The notes under the pieces were generated by a model. That model was not told where the DNA came from and ran no database searches. It worked only from the letters and a program-made list of their open reading frames with translations. From assembly GCF_037325665.1 (NCBI RefSeq), contig NC_090261.1, positions 66,085,195 to 66,149,194 on the forward strand: a stretch of DNA of 64,000 bases, given 5' to 3'. Both the position numbers and the translations under genes were made by a program. Below are positions 21,891-33,900 of this stretch, one piece after another. This stretch comes from Littorina saxatilis (taxonomy: Eukaryota; Mollusca; Gastropoda; Littorinimorpha; Littorinidae). Position 1 is the stretch's first letter, and the number at the start of each line of letters is the position of its first letter.

Positions 21891-22191
21891 GCACATTTCT
21901 CTCAAATATGTATGATTCTAACGATGGACATAACCGTTTTCATGTACAGCACCTCCTTACCTCCTTAAGATTAATCTGTTATAAATAAACATATGTGTAT
22001 GCTGTTGAAATATGTATTTAAAATGCTTATCATTATAATTATACACACACAAAAAACGCAGTATGACATCCACTATATACATCTTGGTGTAACTTTGGGT
22101 CCGTATCTAGAATTGAGAGGAGAAAGAGAGAAAAAAAGAGAAAAAAAAGAAATAAGAATAGAAAAATCAAGGTTAAAAAGGGGAATAAAAA

Positions 22192-25100
22192 TCATAATAT
22201 TATATTTCTGATCTGCAATTGCTTTTCGAATAAAACAAAAAGAGGCATTGAAGCCTTTGTTTTTTTATAAATACTTATGCACATTTTAGCAATCAAAATG
22301 ATACGGTTCAATTCTTTTAACAGAGTTGCTTGCATTTTTCGGTTTTTAACACCAAACATAATTTCGTGCACTGTTAACTCTATTTGTTTATCCAGATGTA
22401 CCCAAATATAAAATTCTATCTGTTTCCAAAACTCAATCACCACTGGGCAGAAGAGAAAAAAGTGTTCTATATAATCAACGCTATTACTACAATATGAACA
22501 TACATTGTGCTCCACAACTTTCATTTTACATAACATAATGTTTGTGGGATAAATATTGTGGAGTAATTTCCATTGTAATACACGCAACCTTGTTTCTTTG
22601 ACCGATTCAAAACTAATCAGCCAATCTTTTTTATCAATTTCATAATTAAATTTCCTCCTCCAAAAGCCAATTGCACAGGGTTCAACAACTTTCATACTTA
22701 CTATTTCTTTTCTAAACTGTTGTGCGCTGTGTATTTTCTTACCACGATATGAGGGAATGTCTAATAAATCAATTTCTTTCTTTCCGTGCATCGTCTTATG
22801 CATTACATTCAGAACAACAGCCCGAACCATGTTGTATTCCAAAATTCTCCGTGGGGATTTTCCTAAAGCATCACATATGAACTGATAGGAAACAAATTCG
22901 TTTCTGTTTAAAACATCATGTACACTATTAAGACCCTTTCTCGCCCAATCTTCAAAATACAGTACATTTCCGGCATAAGCAAAACATTGGTTATTCCATA
23001 TTTGTTTGTTTATTTGTTGCTTAACGTCCAGCCGACTACGCAGAGCCATATCAGGACGGGGAAGGGGGGGATGAAGGGGGCCACCTGCCAAGCGATTCCT
23101 GTTTACAAATGCACTAACCCATTACTTGTGTCCCAGCAGGCTTTAGTAAAACTAAATTAATACCTACTGGAAGATTACCAGTTTCCAGTATGTTAAAATA
23201 GGCTTAACCTATCTACTGCTGGACTTACATCAAAACACTAACAGATTAAACTATACATGAAGGTTATTCCATAAAAGCGGATTAAATAAATTATCATCAA
23301 TACATAAACCTACGTTGTTATCAAGCCAGTTTTTCAAAACAATTTTCCAAAATTTGGATTTGACAAGCTCACTCCCCTTTAGTCTCCGAAAATTAACATT
23401 TGAATAAAAGCATTCACAATTTGAGCCGTACATTGAAAACACTGACTTTGGAACACATTTCCACTTATCCGTGACTTTGGGGGATGTCAGCCTGACAGCC
23501 CATTGTGATAAAAAGGATGCCTGCATGTGTTTCAAATCAATCATATTTAAACCACCATTTTCGACATCACTACACATTATTATCCTTTTAACCTTTTCAA
23601 ATGCCTTTTTATTATTTTCTTTCTTTTTCCACAAAAATCTAAACAACAGTCTATTAACTTCTGCTAATACTTTATCAGGGATCACAAATGCCTGCATGAA
23701 ATAGACAAATTGGGAAATCAAAAACGTTTTTATTGCAATAATTTTACCCATGATACTCAAATTTCTTTTCTCCCATGCCGCAATCAAGCGCTTAACAGAC
23801 GTAATTCGCTCTGTCCAATTTTCCTCAACGTCAGAGGCTGATATGTCATTACAAAAATAAATTCCCAGAATCTTTATTTTTTTCTTCCAATTGAAATCAT
23901 AAAAGGTGTCTTGACAGTGTTTTTGACTTCCTAGCCACATGGCCTCACATTTCGACAGATTCAGCTTTAATCCGGAAAGGTAGTAAAAAGAGTCAAAAAT
24001 CAATAAGGCATGTTTTAAATCCGTTTCACTTTTCAAAAATAACGTTACATCGTCAGCATACAAAGCAATTTTTAACATATCATCCCAAGACCTATCATTT
24101 AAACAATTCAGATTCAAAATACCTTTAACTTTTTTATTCTGCCTAATCTTAATGGCTACTAACTCAATTGCCAAAACAAAGGCTAAAGGCGAGAATGGAC
24201 ATCCCTGACGGATTCCAGACTCCACTGGAAAATACTCAGACAACCAGCCTGCTTAATTAACACAACTCTTGGCATCTTTCATCAAAACTTCGACCCAAGT
24301 TACAAACTCCGGGCCAAACCCAAATTTTTTAAAAACATTTATCATAAAGTCTTTTGATATACAATCAAATGCATGAAACATGTCAATGGTAACCAAAAGA
24401 CCTGGTTTATCTTGCACATTCATTTGATCTATGACATCATCAATCAATCTTAACAAAGATGAAACTTGCCTCCCTTTAATATATCCAACCTGATCAGGAT
24501 TAATCACATTATGTACAACTTTGTTCATGCGTAGAGCCAGACACTTCGCCAGTAATTTATAGTCACTGTTTGTTAGCGAAATTGGACGCCAATTATTTAA
24601 TTCATCTCTCGGAAGGTTTTTACCTTTATGAATCAACACAATGACAGCATTTCTTTGAGACGCAGACAAACTACCATTATCAAATGCTGCTGAAAAAGAT
24701 CGTGATATAAATATACTCACTCGAGACCAAAATACTTTAATAAATTCAATTGTAATGCCATCAGAACCTGGCGAAGAACCATTTTTCATTTGTTTTAGTG
24801 CGTGTAACAGTTCATTAGCAGTTAGGGAGCCCTCGCAGCTGTTCTTATCTTCGTTGGAGAGAGAAGGAACGCTGCAGCCTTGCAAAAAATCGTCAACATT
24901 GCCAACGTTATCTACTATATCTATTTTCTTTGTATACAAATTCATAAAATATCTTTTTTGCACACTGTGTATTTGTTTTTGATCTGTACACACTCTCCCT
25001 TCATCATCTTTCACGCGATCCATAACCTTTGCATTTGCACACGTGCTTTTTCCAAACCCAAAAAATATTTTGTGTTTTTCTCCCCTTCCTCGACCCATTT

Positions 25101-25604
25101 AGCTCGAGCTCTAACCTGAGCGGCTCGTGCTTTTTTTATTTCCATCAACTCAAGTTGCATTTTCACGTGTTCACGCTTTGCTTGGGAATCATTGCAGTGA
25201 GGATTTGTACTCAGATAAACGTCTAAATCATTCAGTTTGTTACACAAATTTGCAGCTTCATTTCTCCTTTGACACTGTTTATTTTTACTATAATTAATCG
25301 TAAATTCTCTTATTTTAACTTTTAACATTTCCCAGTCCAGTTGACAATCCAGTTCTTCGCTACAAAATTCATCAATAAAAGTATTCATTTCATTGACATA
25401 ATCAATATCTTCCAACATCAAATTATTGAACTTCCAATAACCTTTGCCTCGTACAATCTCACTTACTTTCATTCGAACCAGGCATCCTCTATGGTCCGAA
25501 AAAGGAACACTTACGATGCCACAATCAAAATTCAAATCAAAAATACCTGAACTAACCAAGATATAATCTAGTCGTCTGGCAATAAACGGAGACTTTCTTG
25601 ACCA
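22192..25604 (-). mobile_element. L1/Tx1-type LINE, 5'-truncated ORF2
   Basis: Minus-strand coding similarity starts at about 25604 with the endonuclease tail SPFIARRLDYILVSSG, so the element is truncated inside the endonuclease. Then come the linker (GEKNTKYFLGLEKARVQM), reverse transcriptase blocks MKNGSSPGSDGITIEFIK, LNNWRPISLTNSDYKLLAK, GIRQGCPFSPLAF and ALYADDVTLFL (catalytic YADD codons near 24049-24060). The C-terminal finger is CSYCSNSVDYIEHFFLFCP, and the stop is at 22192. There is a frame change near 25030-25080 and an in-frame stop near 24250. A SINE-like insertion at 23001-23261 plus its 12-bp target duplication adds 273 bp, so the frame is the same on both sides. The 3' UTR probably reaches the A-rich area near 22100. 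The GIRQGCP-SPL and CSYC finger pattern fit the L1/Tx1 group. Confidence 0.88.
23001..23261 (-). mobile_element. SINE-type insertion inside the LINE, 12-bp target duplication
   Basis: GGTTATTCCATA is present at 22989-23000 and again at 23262-23273, and LINE coding sequence (LWNN) resumes on the other side. The insert's minus strand ends in CGGCTGGACGTTAAGCAAC then AAATAAACAAACAAA, the same 3' tail as the SINE at 47690-48006. The 5' part does not resemble a tRNA head, so it may be a partial copy or the 3' end of the partner LINE that mobilises these SINEs. Confidence 0.8.
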
Positions 25605-26278
25605 GGTCAGAGACTATAGAGTATACAGAGACGCGTCATCCTTCTTTGCGTTGCGGTGCGAAAATGAGACCGGCCAGCCCAGCGCGGGAAAAGAGCCACA
25701 CCCTGCCGCACAAGGAAACTCGCGTTTCACGGCTGCTGTCGGCTGTGTTTATATCACGTTTATATTAACATACTGTCTGTTCTGTCCGGCTGACAGTGCT
25801 GCAAAAAGTAACTGGATGAAAAAATATGTTTGTTTGTGAACATTCTTTTTAAATGACCATAAAAACACCGCAGAAAATCGTATAGTTTAAAATTAAATCA
25901 AATTTTCTTAGGCAATATTCGCTGCATCGCTGTAGTTATGCAAACATGATTCAAGTCAGTCTCTTTTCACGAACTAACCGTCGTTATTTTTGTGTGTTTT
26001 AATCAAATACAAATACATACTGAATACAATGGTCAGTTAAGCCTGAGAAAATATTAATATGTCAGGAATAAATCGTTTAACGAAATAGTTCCCGGTTAAA
26101 TCGGTAACTAAGGCATTTAGTCAATTTGGTGTCGTCCCAGCACATCGAAACTGAAATGTAAGGAAAACTGTAAAATACAGCAACTTAAACCAGATTCTTG
26201 TGACCAAGCTGACTTTAAAGAATCTTGATCGATCGATGATTTTCTTATTTCTTTTCAGTTGCTTCTTTCTTGTTCAGA

Positions 26279-26280
<2 letters not shown>
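25605..26280. other. No recognisable gene
   Basis: Upstream flank of the truncated LINE. GC-richer at 25630-25740, otherwise AT-rich. I see no exon with convincing splice sites or protein motif. Confidence 0.5.

Positions 26281-26281
<1 letters not shown>

Positions 26282-26367
<86 letters not shown>
26282..26367. repeat. (CT)43 microsatellite
   Basis: Perfect CT repeat immediately left of the LINE 3' fragment. A second CT tract of the same length closes that fragment at 26837-26923. Confidence 0.97.
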
Positions 26368-26369
<2 letters not shown>

Positions 26370-26371
<2 letters not shown>

Positions 26372-26833
26372 ATGGCAAGATTCCGAGGTGGAATAACAGA
26401 GCTATTTGTGCACGTTAATCGATATAAGAGATACGATGCGGATATGTTGTTATGCCCATTGTGCAGGGAAAGTAAGGAAGATGAGTTTTATTTTGTGCTT
26501 TGTTGCCCCGCACTTCGTGATTTGCGATGCCAGTTTATTCCTGCTAAGTTTTATAGAAACCCAAGTTTACACAAGTTTTCTATGCTTATGGCATCTGTAA
26601 ATGAAGGTATTTTTCGAAAGTTGTCAGCTTATGTGTACAAAGCATTTCGGGTACGTAGTGTTATGTCTTAGTTCATGTAAGCCTACGGTATATTTTATTT
26701 GAAATGTAATGTCTTAGTTCGTGTATGATTTATTTCATTTGATTTGTGTGCAAATGTCATTATGTCATTGTATTATATATATGTTCACTTCCGTCACAAC
26801 GGGGCTATGGCCTAAAGAGTAAACAATCCAATC

Positions 26834-26836
<3 letters not shown>
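26370..26836 (+). mobile_element. LINE 3' fragment (C-terminal finger and 3' UTR)
   Basis: Plus strand reads RFRGGITELFVHVNRYKRYD, then MLLCPLCRESKEDEFYFVLC and CPALRDLRCQFIPAKF, up to a stop near 26671. The pattern C-x2-C ... EDE-x-(H/Y)F-x2-x-CP-x-(L/Y)-x2-LR is the C-terminal zinc-knuckle of CR1/RTE-like non-LTR elements. A 3' UTR of about 165 bp follows and ends in short CAATC-type repeats (AACAATCCAATCCAATC) that merge into (TC)n. The copy is strongly 5'-truncated; both ends abut CT microsatellites. Confidence 0.7.

Positions 26837-26923
<87 letters not shown>
26837..26923. repeat. (TC)43 microsatellite
   Basis: Perfect TC repeat fused to the CAATC tail of the LINE fragment. Confidence 0.97.
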
Positions 26924-26925
<2 letters not shown>

Positions 26926-26979
26926 CCTCTTTGACCTTTACTCATTCAAAATGGTGTACACGAACAACAACAACAATAG

Positions 26980-26980
26980 C

Positions 26981-27018
<38 letters not shown>
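26980..27018. repeat. (CAT)13 microsatellite
   Basis: CAT trinucleotide repeat preceded by a short AAC repeat. Confidence 0.95.
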
Positions 27019-27021
<3 letters not shown>

Positions 27022-27404
27022 CGTTTACAATCAAAATATTAATCATGATAATACTAACGTTCGAAGCTGCAAGCTGTTATTCGTTGTAGATCTACTCTAT
27101 AACCCCGCGACGGCCGTGTCAATCAAACGAGATGGTTATGTCTACCCTAATCGATCACCGACCGTATTTGCCACTATCAGTTCCAGACTTGGCATGCCGA
27201 AATGAGATAAAGTAGAGGAGAAATAAATCTTATACATGTGAAACTAGTAGTACCAACATGCACAGCTTGGACCGGTTTGAGGCTGTTGTGTGTACAGTGT
27301 GTGTTTTCTGTTCCGGTAGAATAGATCTACACGCAGTTCGACGCTACAACATTTACTGATTTTCCAACATTTAACGAGAGAAAAATTGAAGAAACAATCC
27401 TCAC

Positions 27405-27513
27405 CTGCTCTCTTCCTTGGGAAATTTAAACATCCTGAAGCCTTTAGCATGTGCGTTTGAGCAATTGATGGCCGAACACCATGCCCCACTGCGTTTTCGC
27501 GTTGGCGCGGCAA
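27405..27513 (-). CDS. THAP-type zinc-finger exon
   Basis: The minus strand reads GAWCSAINCSNAHAKGFRMF then KFPKEESR and meets a donor GTGAGG at 27404. C-x4-C followed about 13 residues later by an F-x-FP-x motif is the N-terminal half of the THAP zinc finger (C2CH), a DNA-binding module of host chromatin factors and P-element-type transposases. The second half (Trp, Cys-x2-His) should be on the next exon at lower coordinates; I could not find it. No ATG stands close before the finger in this frame; the only one, at 27586, would read through the border repeat, so the start is undecided. It lies head-to-head with the integrase-core gene at 27954, with the E-box palindrome array between them. 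Confidence 0.6.
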
Positions 27514-27565
27514 TGCTTGTGCAGCACGATATCACTACTGCTGTGGAAAGAGAAAGTAGTTTTTT

Positions 27566-27590
27566 ATGGAAAGCCGTTTGGCTCATAACT
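27566..27590 (+). repeat. Border motif of the palindrome array
   Basis: ATGGAAAGCCGTTTGGCTCA then TAACT sits directly left of the array at 27591. The same sequence, inverted, sits directly right of the second array (49941-49965). A diverged third copy in inverted orientation (GTTATGAACCAAACGGCTTT then CCAT) is at 48634-48657 without an array. Confidence 0.75.
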
Positions 27591-27922
27591 ATTACAGCTG
27601 TAATTTAAAATAAATACAGCTGTATTTAATGATAAATACAGCTGTATTTAATCATAAATACAGCTGTATTTAAAAATAATTACACCTGTATTTAAAAATA
27701 TATACAGCTGTATTTATTATTAAATACAGGTGTAATTATTTTTAAATACAGCTGCATTTAAAAATAAATACAGCTGTATTTAAAAATAATTACACCTGTA
27801 TTTAATAGTAAATACAGCTGTATTTAAAAATAAATACACCTGTAATTATTTTTAGATACAGGTGTAATTATTTTTAAATACAGCTGTATTTATTTTTAAA
27901 TGCAGCTGCATTTAATAAATGC
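27591..27922. repeat. Array of E-box-centred 18-bp palindromes
   Basis: About 14 units of the type AAATACAGCTGTATTTA, spaced so that centres lie about 24 bp apart. Most centres are CAGCTG (perfect palindrome); several are CACCTG or CAGGTG. All are E-box (CANNTG) hexamers, the binding class of bHLH and some zinc-finger factors. Linkers are AT only. The array sits between a THAP exon (minus) and the first exon of an integrase-core gene (plus). Confidence 0.9.
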
Positions 27923-27953
27923 GGCTGAAATAAATTAGAACTTGAATCGGAAA

Positions 27954-30900
27954 ATGTACGACATGCAAAGCGACAATCTCGTGGAGATACTACTTCCGGT
28001 GACGCCACTGGATCAGACCCGCCATTGCGACGTCAATTTGTTGCAGTCTGGTAATGAGCCAGAAGAAGTTTTAAGAAGGTAAGCAACGTTTTGTTTGCTT
28101 GTTCATTTGTGACTTAATGGAAGAAACAATGCGTGATCTTTGAAACACGGGTACCGGGTCCCGGTTTGATAACCACTGGCAGTGGCAATCAAAGATGGCG
28201 TGTAAAACTAAAAGCAACTTTCTGTGTTTTGGAGTTCATTAAATGTTGGGATGAATATGTCAGGTTTGAGGATGCACATTTCTGTAGGTTCATCTCGGTA
28301 TTCCACCCCCTCGGCTTTCTGTTGTAAATATTAAGCTGAGCACGGTGATCGAATGTGGAAGCTACGTTTGGTCAAAGGTCACAGAAGATTTGCGTCGTGC
28401 AGCGAAGGAAAGAATCGCGATCTTGTTTCCGAATCGGTACCTCTTTGTTTTTCATTAAACCTGTCATTCTGCTTGCTCGGCTTTGTTAGATGTTTGCATA
28501 TCGTGTTGCTATTTTCTTTGCTTTTATTATTGTTTCTTACTTGTGCTTCGTTTATCGATACAACGCAAGTAATAAAAGTGTTTGGCAATTTTCAGGGAAA
28601 ATGGAATGCTACTTGTAAACTGTACAACGCATGGTGTATTCCAGGATATCTGATCAAGAGTTGGATGCGTTGGTGGAACCAATTACTGCTTCCAACAAGC
28701 TTACTGGGTCCTTAATGATACAAGCTCGTCTGAAAGGACAGGGGACAGTACTTCAGGTAACTCTTCTGTGCTGAATATTAGAATAGTAAAGCTTCAAAAA
28801 GGAATTTTAAACTGTTGAAAAACAACTGAGAAATGGACCAATGTTTCACAGTCACAGATTCTGATTTTAAAGTTAAGTAATACCGTTTTTATATTTAGTC
28901 AAGTTTTGACTAAATATTTTAACGTAGAGGGGGGAATTGAGACGAGGGTCGTGGTGTATGTGTGTGTGTGTGTGTGTGTGTCTGTCTGTCTGTGTGTGTG
29001 TTTCGATCCATCATACAACGCCGCAGCTATGGAGGTCAATGCGTTGCTTCGGCAGGGCACTGTGGACTCCCCTAGAGTTGTATTTTGGGACCATGATTTT
29101 ATGTTTTCCGCTGGAAAACAGTTTACGTTACCTGAATTTGCAGCGTCATTTCCTGGGTGATGGTGTGCATCTAGCAAACGTATATTCCCAAGCTTGGGAC
29201 CTGTTGGCGTAACATATCAAGATCAAGAAGATCAAGCAACGTCAGGACAGGCCAGGTTGTACAAGTCCCTTCGTCAGGCGATAAACACAGTCGGTTTTTG
29301 TGTGATTAAATAATGTTGTAGCCGGGTCAGGTTGCATTGTGCGTTTTGACTGATCAGCTTACAAAGCACGGGTATAGGAACAGGGAATCTTCAAATTGTT
29401 TACATTTTCTTTCTTGTTTGATGCGGGTGGGTGGCATAAATCGACGGCTCTAAATGGGGTCAACCAGATCGGTAGATGGGAAGTAACTCGAGTTTATGAC
29501 AGGCTCGTTGTGGATGATGTCCCTTGTCTAAAAAACCAGTTCAAGGTGGATCCGGAATGGTTCTTCGATCAACACGATTGTTGAGTGTTCTGTCAAATCA
29601 AGATATCGTGACATGTTTCAACAGTATGTTTCTGTGTTGGTGGATAGTATGGATCAGTGTTTTTCCAGAGTACTTGGAAATAATTTTCAGGTGAGATTCT
29701 GATGAACATGTTGGTGTTACGATGCCTTTTCATGTGAGCGTTTGTCAATTCAGAGAATCAGAATATTTGTTCCTGTGGAGGTACTGTATGTCAATTACCT
29801 CGGGTGTTTGTCATTTCAGTGAATCAGGAAATATTGGTTCCTGTGGAAGTACTGTTTTGTCAATCACCTGTTATTTTGCCTAGGAGATTCCAAATTTATT
29901 TTGATTGTGGTACTGTGGGCTAGGTAATATTTCATGTGGAGGTACTGTTGTCACTTGTGTTGGCTGGTGCCTCACAGATTACAAACACTATTTTGGTTAA
30001 AGTACATGTACCGTGGGCTAGGTAATATTTCATGGTGGGGCTGATTTTTCAGAGAATCAGAAAACATGGTTCGCTGTTGTTCTTTTTGTCAAATTAAGCT
30101 ATAGGGCCTCAGAGATTCCAACATTAGTTAGTATTTGTTAGCCAGGTATTATGTTGGTGTGTGACAGTTCAGAGAACCATGATGTAATTTCCTGTTGGTG
30201 TTCTGTTTGTCATAAATGTATTGAGCCTCAGAGATTCCAAACTCGTTTGGTGGGGGTACTGGGTGCCAGGATTTGAGTTTGACACAGAAAACACAATTGG
30301 TTTGAAGTACTTTGGGCCAGATTTTAATCAATTTCTTTGGTTTGTATTTCAGACTCCCAAAATCTGGTGACAACTTCAGAAGTATGGGATATTAAACACC
30401 TTTTACAAGCTGAACAGTGAAGGAGTTGTTAACTCCTGCAAGGAGCAGCAGACAAGTTCAAGGCTTATGTGTAATTCTCAGTAATCTGACAAATAAGGCT
30501 GTGTTCACATATCCTGTTTTTTATGCACAGGAATATGCCTCCCAGGAGGGCAGCGTCAAGGCGGGTAGCCGAAGTGACCCGAGCCGCTGCAGGTCGGCCG
30601 AGGGCCAGCAACCAGACAGCCTCGCAGCGACAACCCGGTGGGTTTGAGTCAGCCACAGCAGGAGGGGAAGAAAGCGCCACTGCTTTGGCCGCGGTATTGG
30701 CAGAACTACGCAGGCTGGGGGAGCGGCAAGAGACCTGCCAAGTGGCCATTGTCTCGCTCCAGAAAGACAACCAACGTCTGCAAGAAGCTGTTTCGGGTGA
30801 TCGTGAGGCCATCGCCTCAACATCCGGATCGATGACAACCGGTACCAGCAATTCTACCCTGTCTGGCTCGGTTGCCAACCTGGTCAACACAATCACAGGT

Positions 30901-33900
30901 GAGGCGGCAACCCAATTGGTGCCTGTTGTTTTGTTCGTCGAGGATAAAGTTAAACGCAGGATCTGGGGCCCGGGGCGTCAATCCACAATGACAACTGAAA
31001 AGTTTCAAATGGAAGCGTGTCAATGTTAATTGTAATTCAATCTGACAATGATCTCTTTCCTGCGTTCATGCGGTTGCAAACAGACCAGAATTGGTTCTGT
31101 TCTGTTCACATAGTACTTTGAGTTCACTTACATGCAAGGGTGATGCACAGTATTCCTATGGAGAGAACTTCATCTTTAAGTGTACTTCGATTAACTGAAG
31201 ATATTCAATTGTTTACTTCAATGTGGGAGGTGTGCAATGTGTAAATACACATCAACTCAGTCAGTAAGATTTATGTGCTGGTGTATGATGCAGAGCTGTC
31301 AGCCCCTATGAAGCTTCATGTGTAGCAATCTTGAATTTATAGTGTAGCAAATGGTGTTTATCTTTAAGTATTGCATCATCTTATAATCCACTGCACCTAC
31401 ATGTTTATATGTCAAGACACAAATGTTGCAATAACTGTGTTCAGACAAGAAAACAGCAGCAGGAACAAATGAACATTGTAGAGTGTCTGTATAACGAAGT
31501 AGCATTTTCTGTTTTACAAGTAGCATGCTACATCGAAAGCGTAATAGTCTGCAGCTCTAATTGGGCCACTAATGCGACATGGTGCTTTTGGATTCCACAA
31601 GTTATTTTGCATGTTGTTTTTAAGGCAAATATGTCAGAAGCTCCTAAAGAACTTTAGTGGGTAAGCCTGTGACATTGTTGTCCACATAGAGAATACTATA
31701 TGGTTTCCTATGAAATACCAGTTTTACTCAAGTTGTGCTTTTAAATATTAAACTGCGAACAATATTTCAAAACACTAGTGTAAAACTGGTATCAAACAGG
31801 AAGCCATGTAGTATTCTGTTTATCCTACATACAGGGTTCGTACAGGTCATGGAAAGTCATGGAATTTGATTTTTAATTTTCCAGACCTGGAAAGTCATGG
31901 AATTTCAATTCAAGTCATGGAATTTCAATTCAAGTCATGGAATTTAACATAAATAAGAAAGAAAAAAAAATAACCTTTAGCACGCCAGCTTTCTTTCGAG
32001 TTGTTTCTTGACAACAAAAAGTATGCGGAATTGGAACGAATTACCAAGGAAGATCTTCGCAATGAACTGTGTATCGCGGTGAAAAAAATGACAGTTCGTC
32101 AAGTCACAGTGTTAGTGACGGTTATGAAACGGAATTTACGAAAGTGCAGATGGATACAAACAGTGGCTGGTCCAGTTTAGTGAAATGACAGGACCAGCAA
32201 ACATTACCGATAATCTGACTGCGTAGCAAATGCTTGACTTGCTTGTCAAAGAGACACTGCGTAGAAACTGACTCAAATTCAGTGCAAAGCAAGCCAGTGT
32301 CAAAACTGGCAGTGACAAGATGTAAAAAGTTTGCGTGTTCGGAAATGGCGACCTGTGGATCTAGTCATGGAAAATGTTATTGAGGCTCATGGGAAAGTCA
32401 TGGAATTTTGTTTCTAAAAACCAGTGGGGACCCTGTACATACTGTTGCATGTTCATTGCTGTAAATGTCCCTTTGTCGAAGCGCCCAGATTGAAGAAGCT
32501 TAAAAATTGAACCTGGATCTCTCCGAATGCCTCGTGTAATCTTTTATGTCAAAGCAAGGAAATGTCACTGGTGTGGTGTTTACGTTCTTAAAATTCTTCC
32601 GAGTGTTCAAAGAAGGACGCTTGTTTCGGTATTGGAGGCAGTGAAAAATCAGGTCCTTGTCAGACAAGACCTCTTTACACATGCAATGTAGAGTGAATGG
32701 TATTGTTATGACATGAGTGGTATGTCACGTTAGTGTAATAAGTTGTATTCTTACACGCTCCACAAAGGCACAGAGTACGGGGAGCCATCCCGCGGGTTGA
32801 TCCTGGTGGAGTAGCTGTCAGAGCTTTGGCGTTGAGGCCCACGAGACGTCGTCTGTACCAAGTATCAGGACCAAACGCTCTCTGGCATCTAGACGGATAC
32901 CACAAGTTGATATCGTGAGTACAGCTACAAATACATACACTGGGCACAAAAAAATCCTTTTTAAAAATTTGGTGAATGTTGAGTGTGTCCGGTGGTGGGG
33001 AGGATGTTGGGGGTTGTGCCAGTTTGAACATGGAATTTGAGTGGATTGATACAGGTGGCATAAGGGTGATAAGGAATTCTCTTATTTTATGACGCTGGAA
33101 TCTTTCTTTTAAGACATACATAACCCTGAGATAATAAGGTCTTATAATGGGGGTAAACTTACAGAGGTTATGAGCAGAATATCTTAGAGAACAGCATACC
33201 TGCCAATTGCTACGATTTTGGCGCAGCATGCTCCGATTTTGCAGGAATTGCTACGCTGCTACTCTAAGCCCTGAGCTGCTACGCTAAAAAAAAAAAAATG
33301 TCAAGCGTGCAAAATGTTCACTTATTGCTTGACAATCAACAATGAACATTGCATAACTAGTCGAGTACCGATGGCTGGGAACCACTCCGTTATGACTCGA
33401 TATTGTCCACGTGACTTGCTTAGCAAATCGTGAATTTTATTGCAAGCATTCGCATTTCCGGTGACTCTATGCGCCAATTGTGAATTTGATTAGAATATGC
33501 AATGCACTTGTTAAGTTGTAAGCTGTGCACAGTGACGGTGTTAGAAGTGGAAACTGGAGGGAGACAGGATAAAAACGGGGAAACGTAAGGGTGGTGAAGA
33601 TTATGGTGCAAGTTCCACACCGATGCGGGCAAATCATTTTCAACGATTTTTGCCGAAGAATTCGACAGACTTTGCGTGTATAGGTAATAATACCTGCTAT
33701 TCCGACTTGGTTGTGTGACAGACGTTTTCTTCCACACGAGATTACGTTGATTGTCTAAATCTACTTTTTGACGGAAGTGGCCGAACAACTGTGAATGACG
33801 TCTCGTTATATGGGAATGACGTCACAGTCATCGTCACAGTCTGTATCTTTTGAAGCATCTCATTCTTCATGACGTCTTTCTGTGTCTGCATCCGCAAAAT

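Noticed and set aside
22192-23091. A 299-residue host protein starting MAGGPLHPPLPRPD
   Set aside because: The N-terminal part reads through a SINE tail and the target duplication; the rest is the C-terminus of the LINE ORF2.
27591-27922. Rho-independent terminators or a CRISPR-like array of hairpins
   Set aside because: Palindromes are 16-18 bp DNA dyads with AT linkers in a eukaryotic intergenic region; no T-runs after stems and no unique spacers.
32675-33229. Minus-strand frame of 184 codons
   Set aside because: It is antisense to exon 3 of the integrase-core gene, whose plus-strand motifs (NALWHLDGYHKLI) and donor decide the strand.
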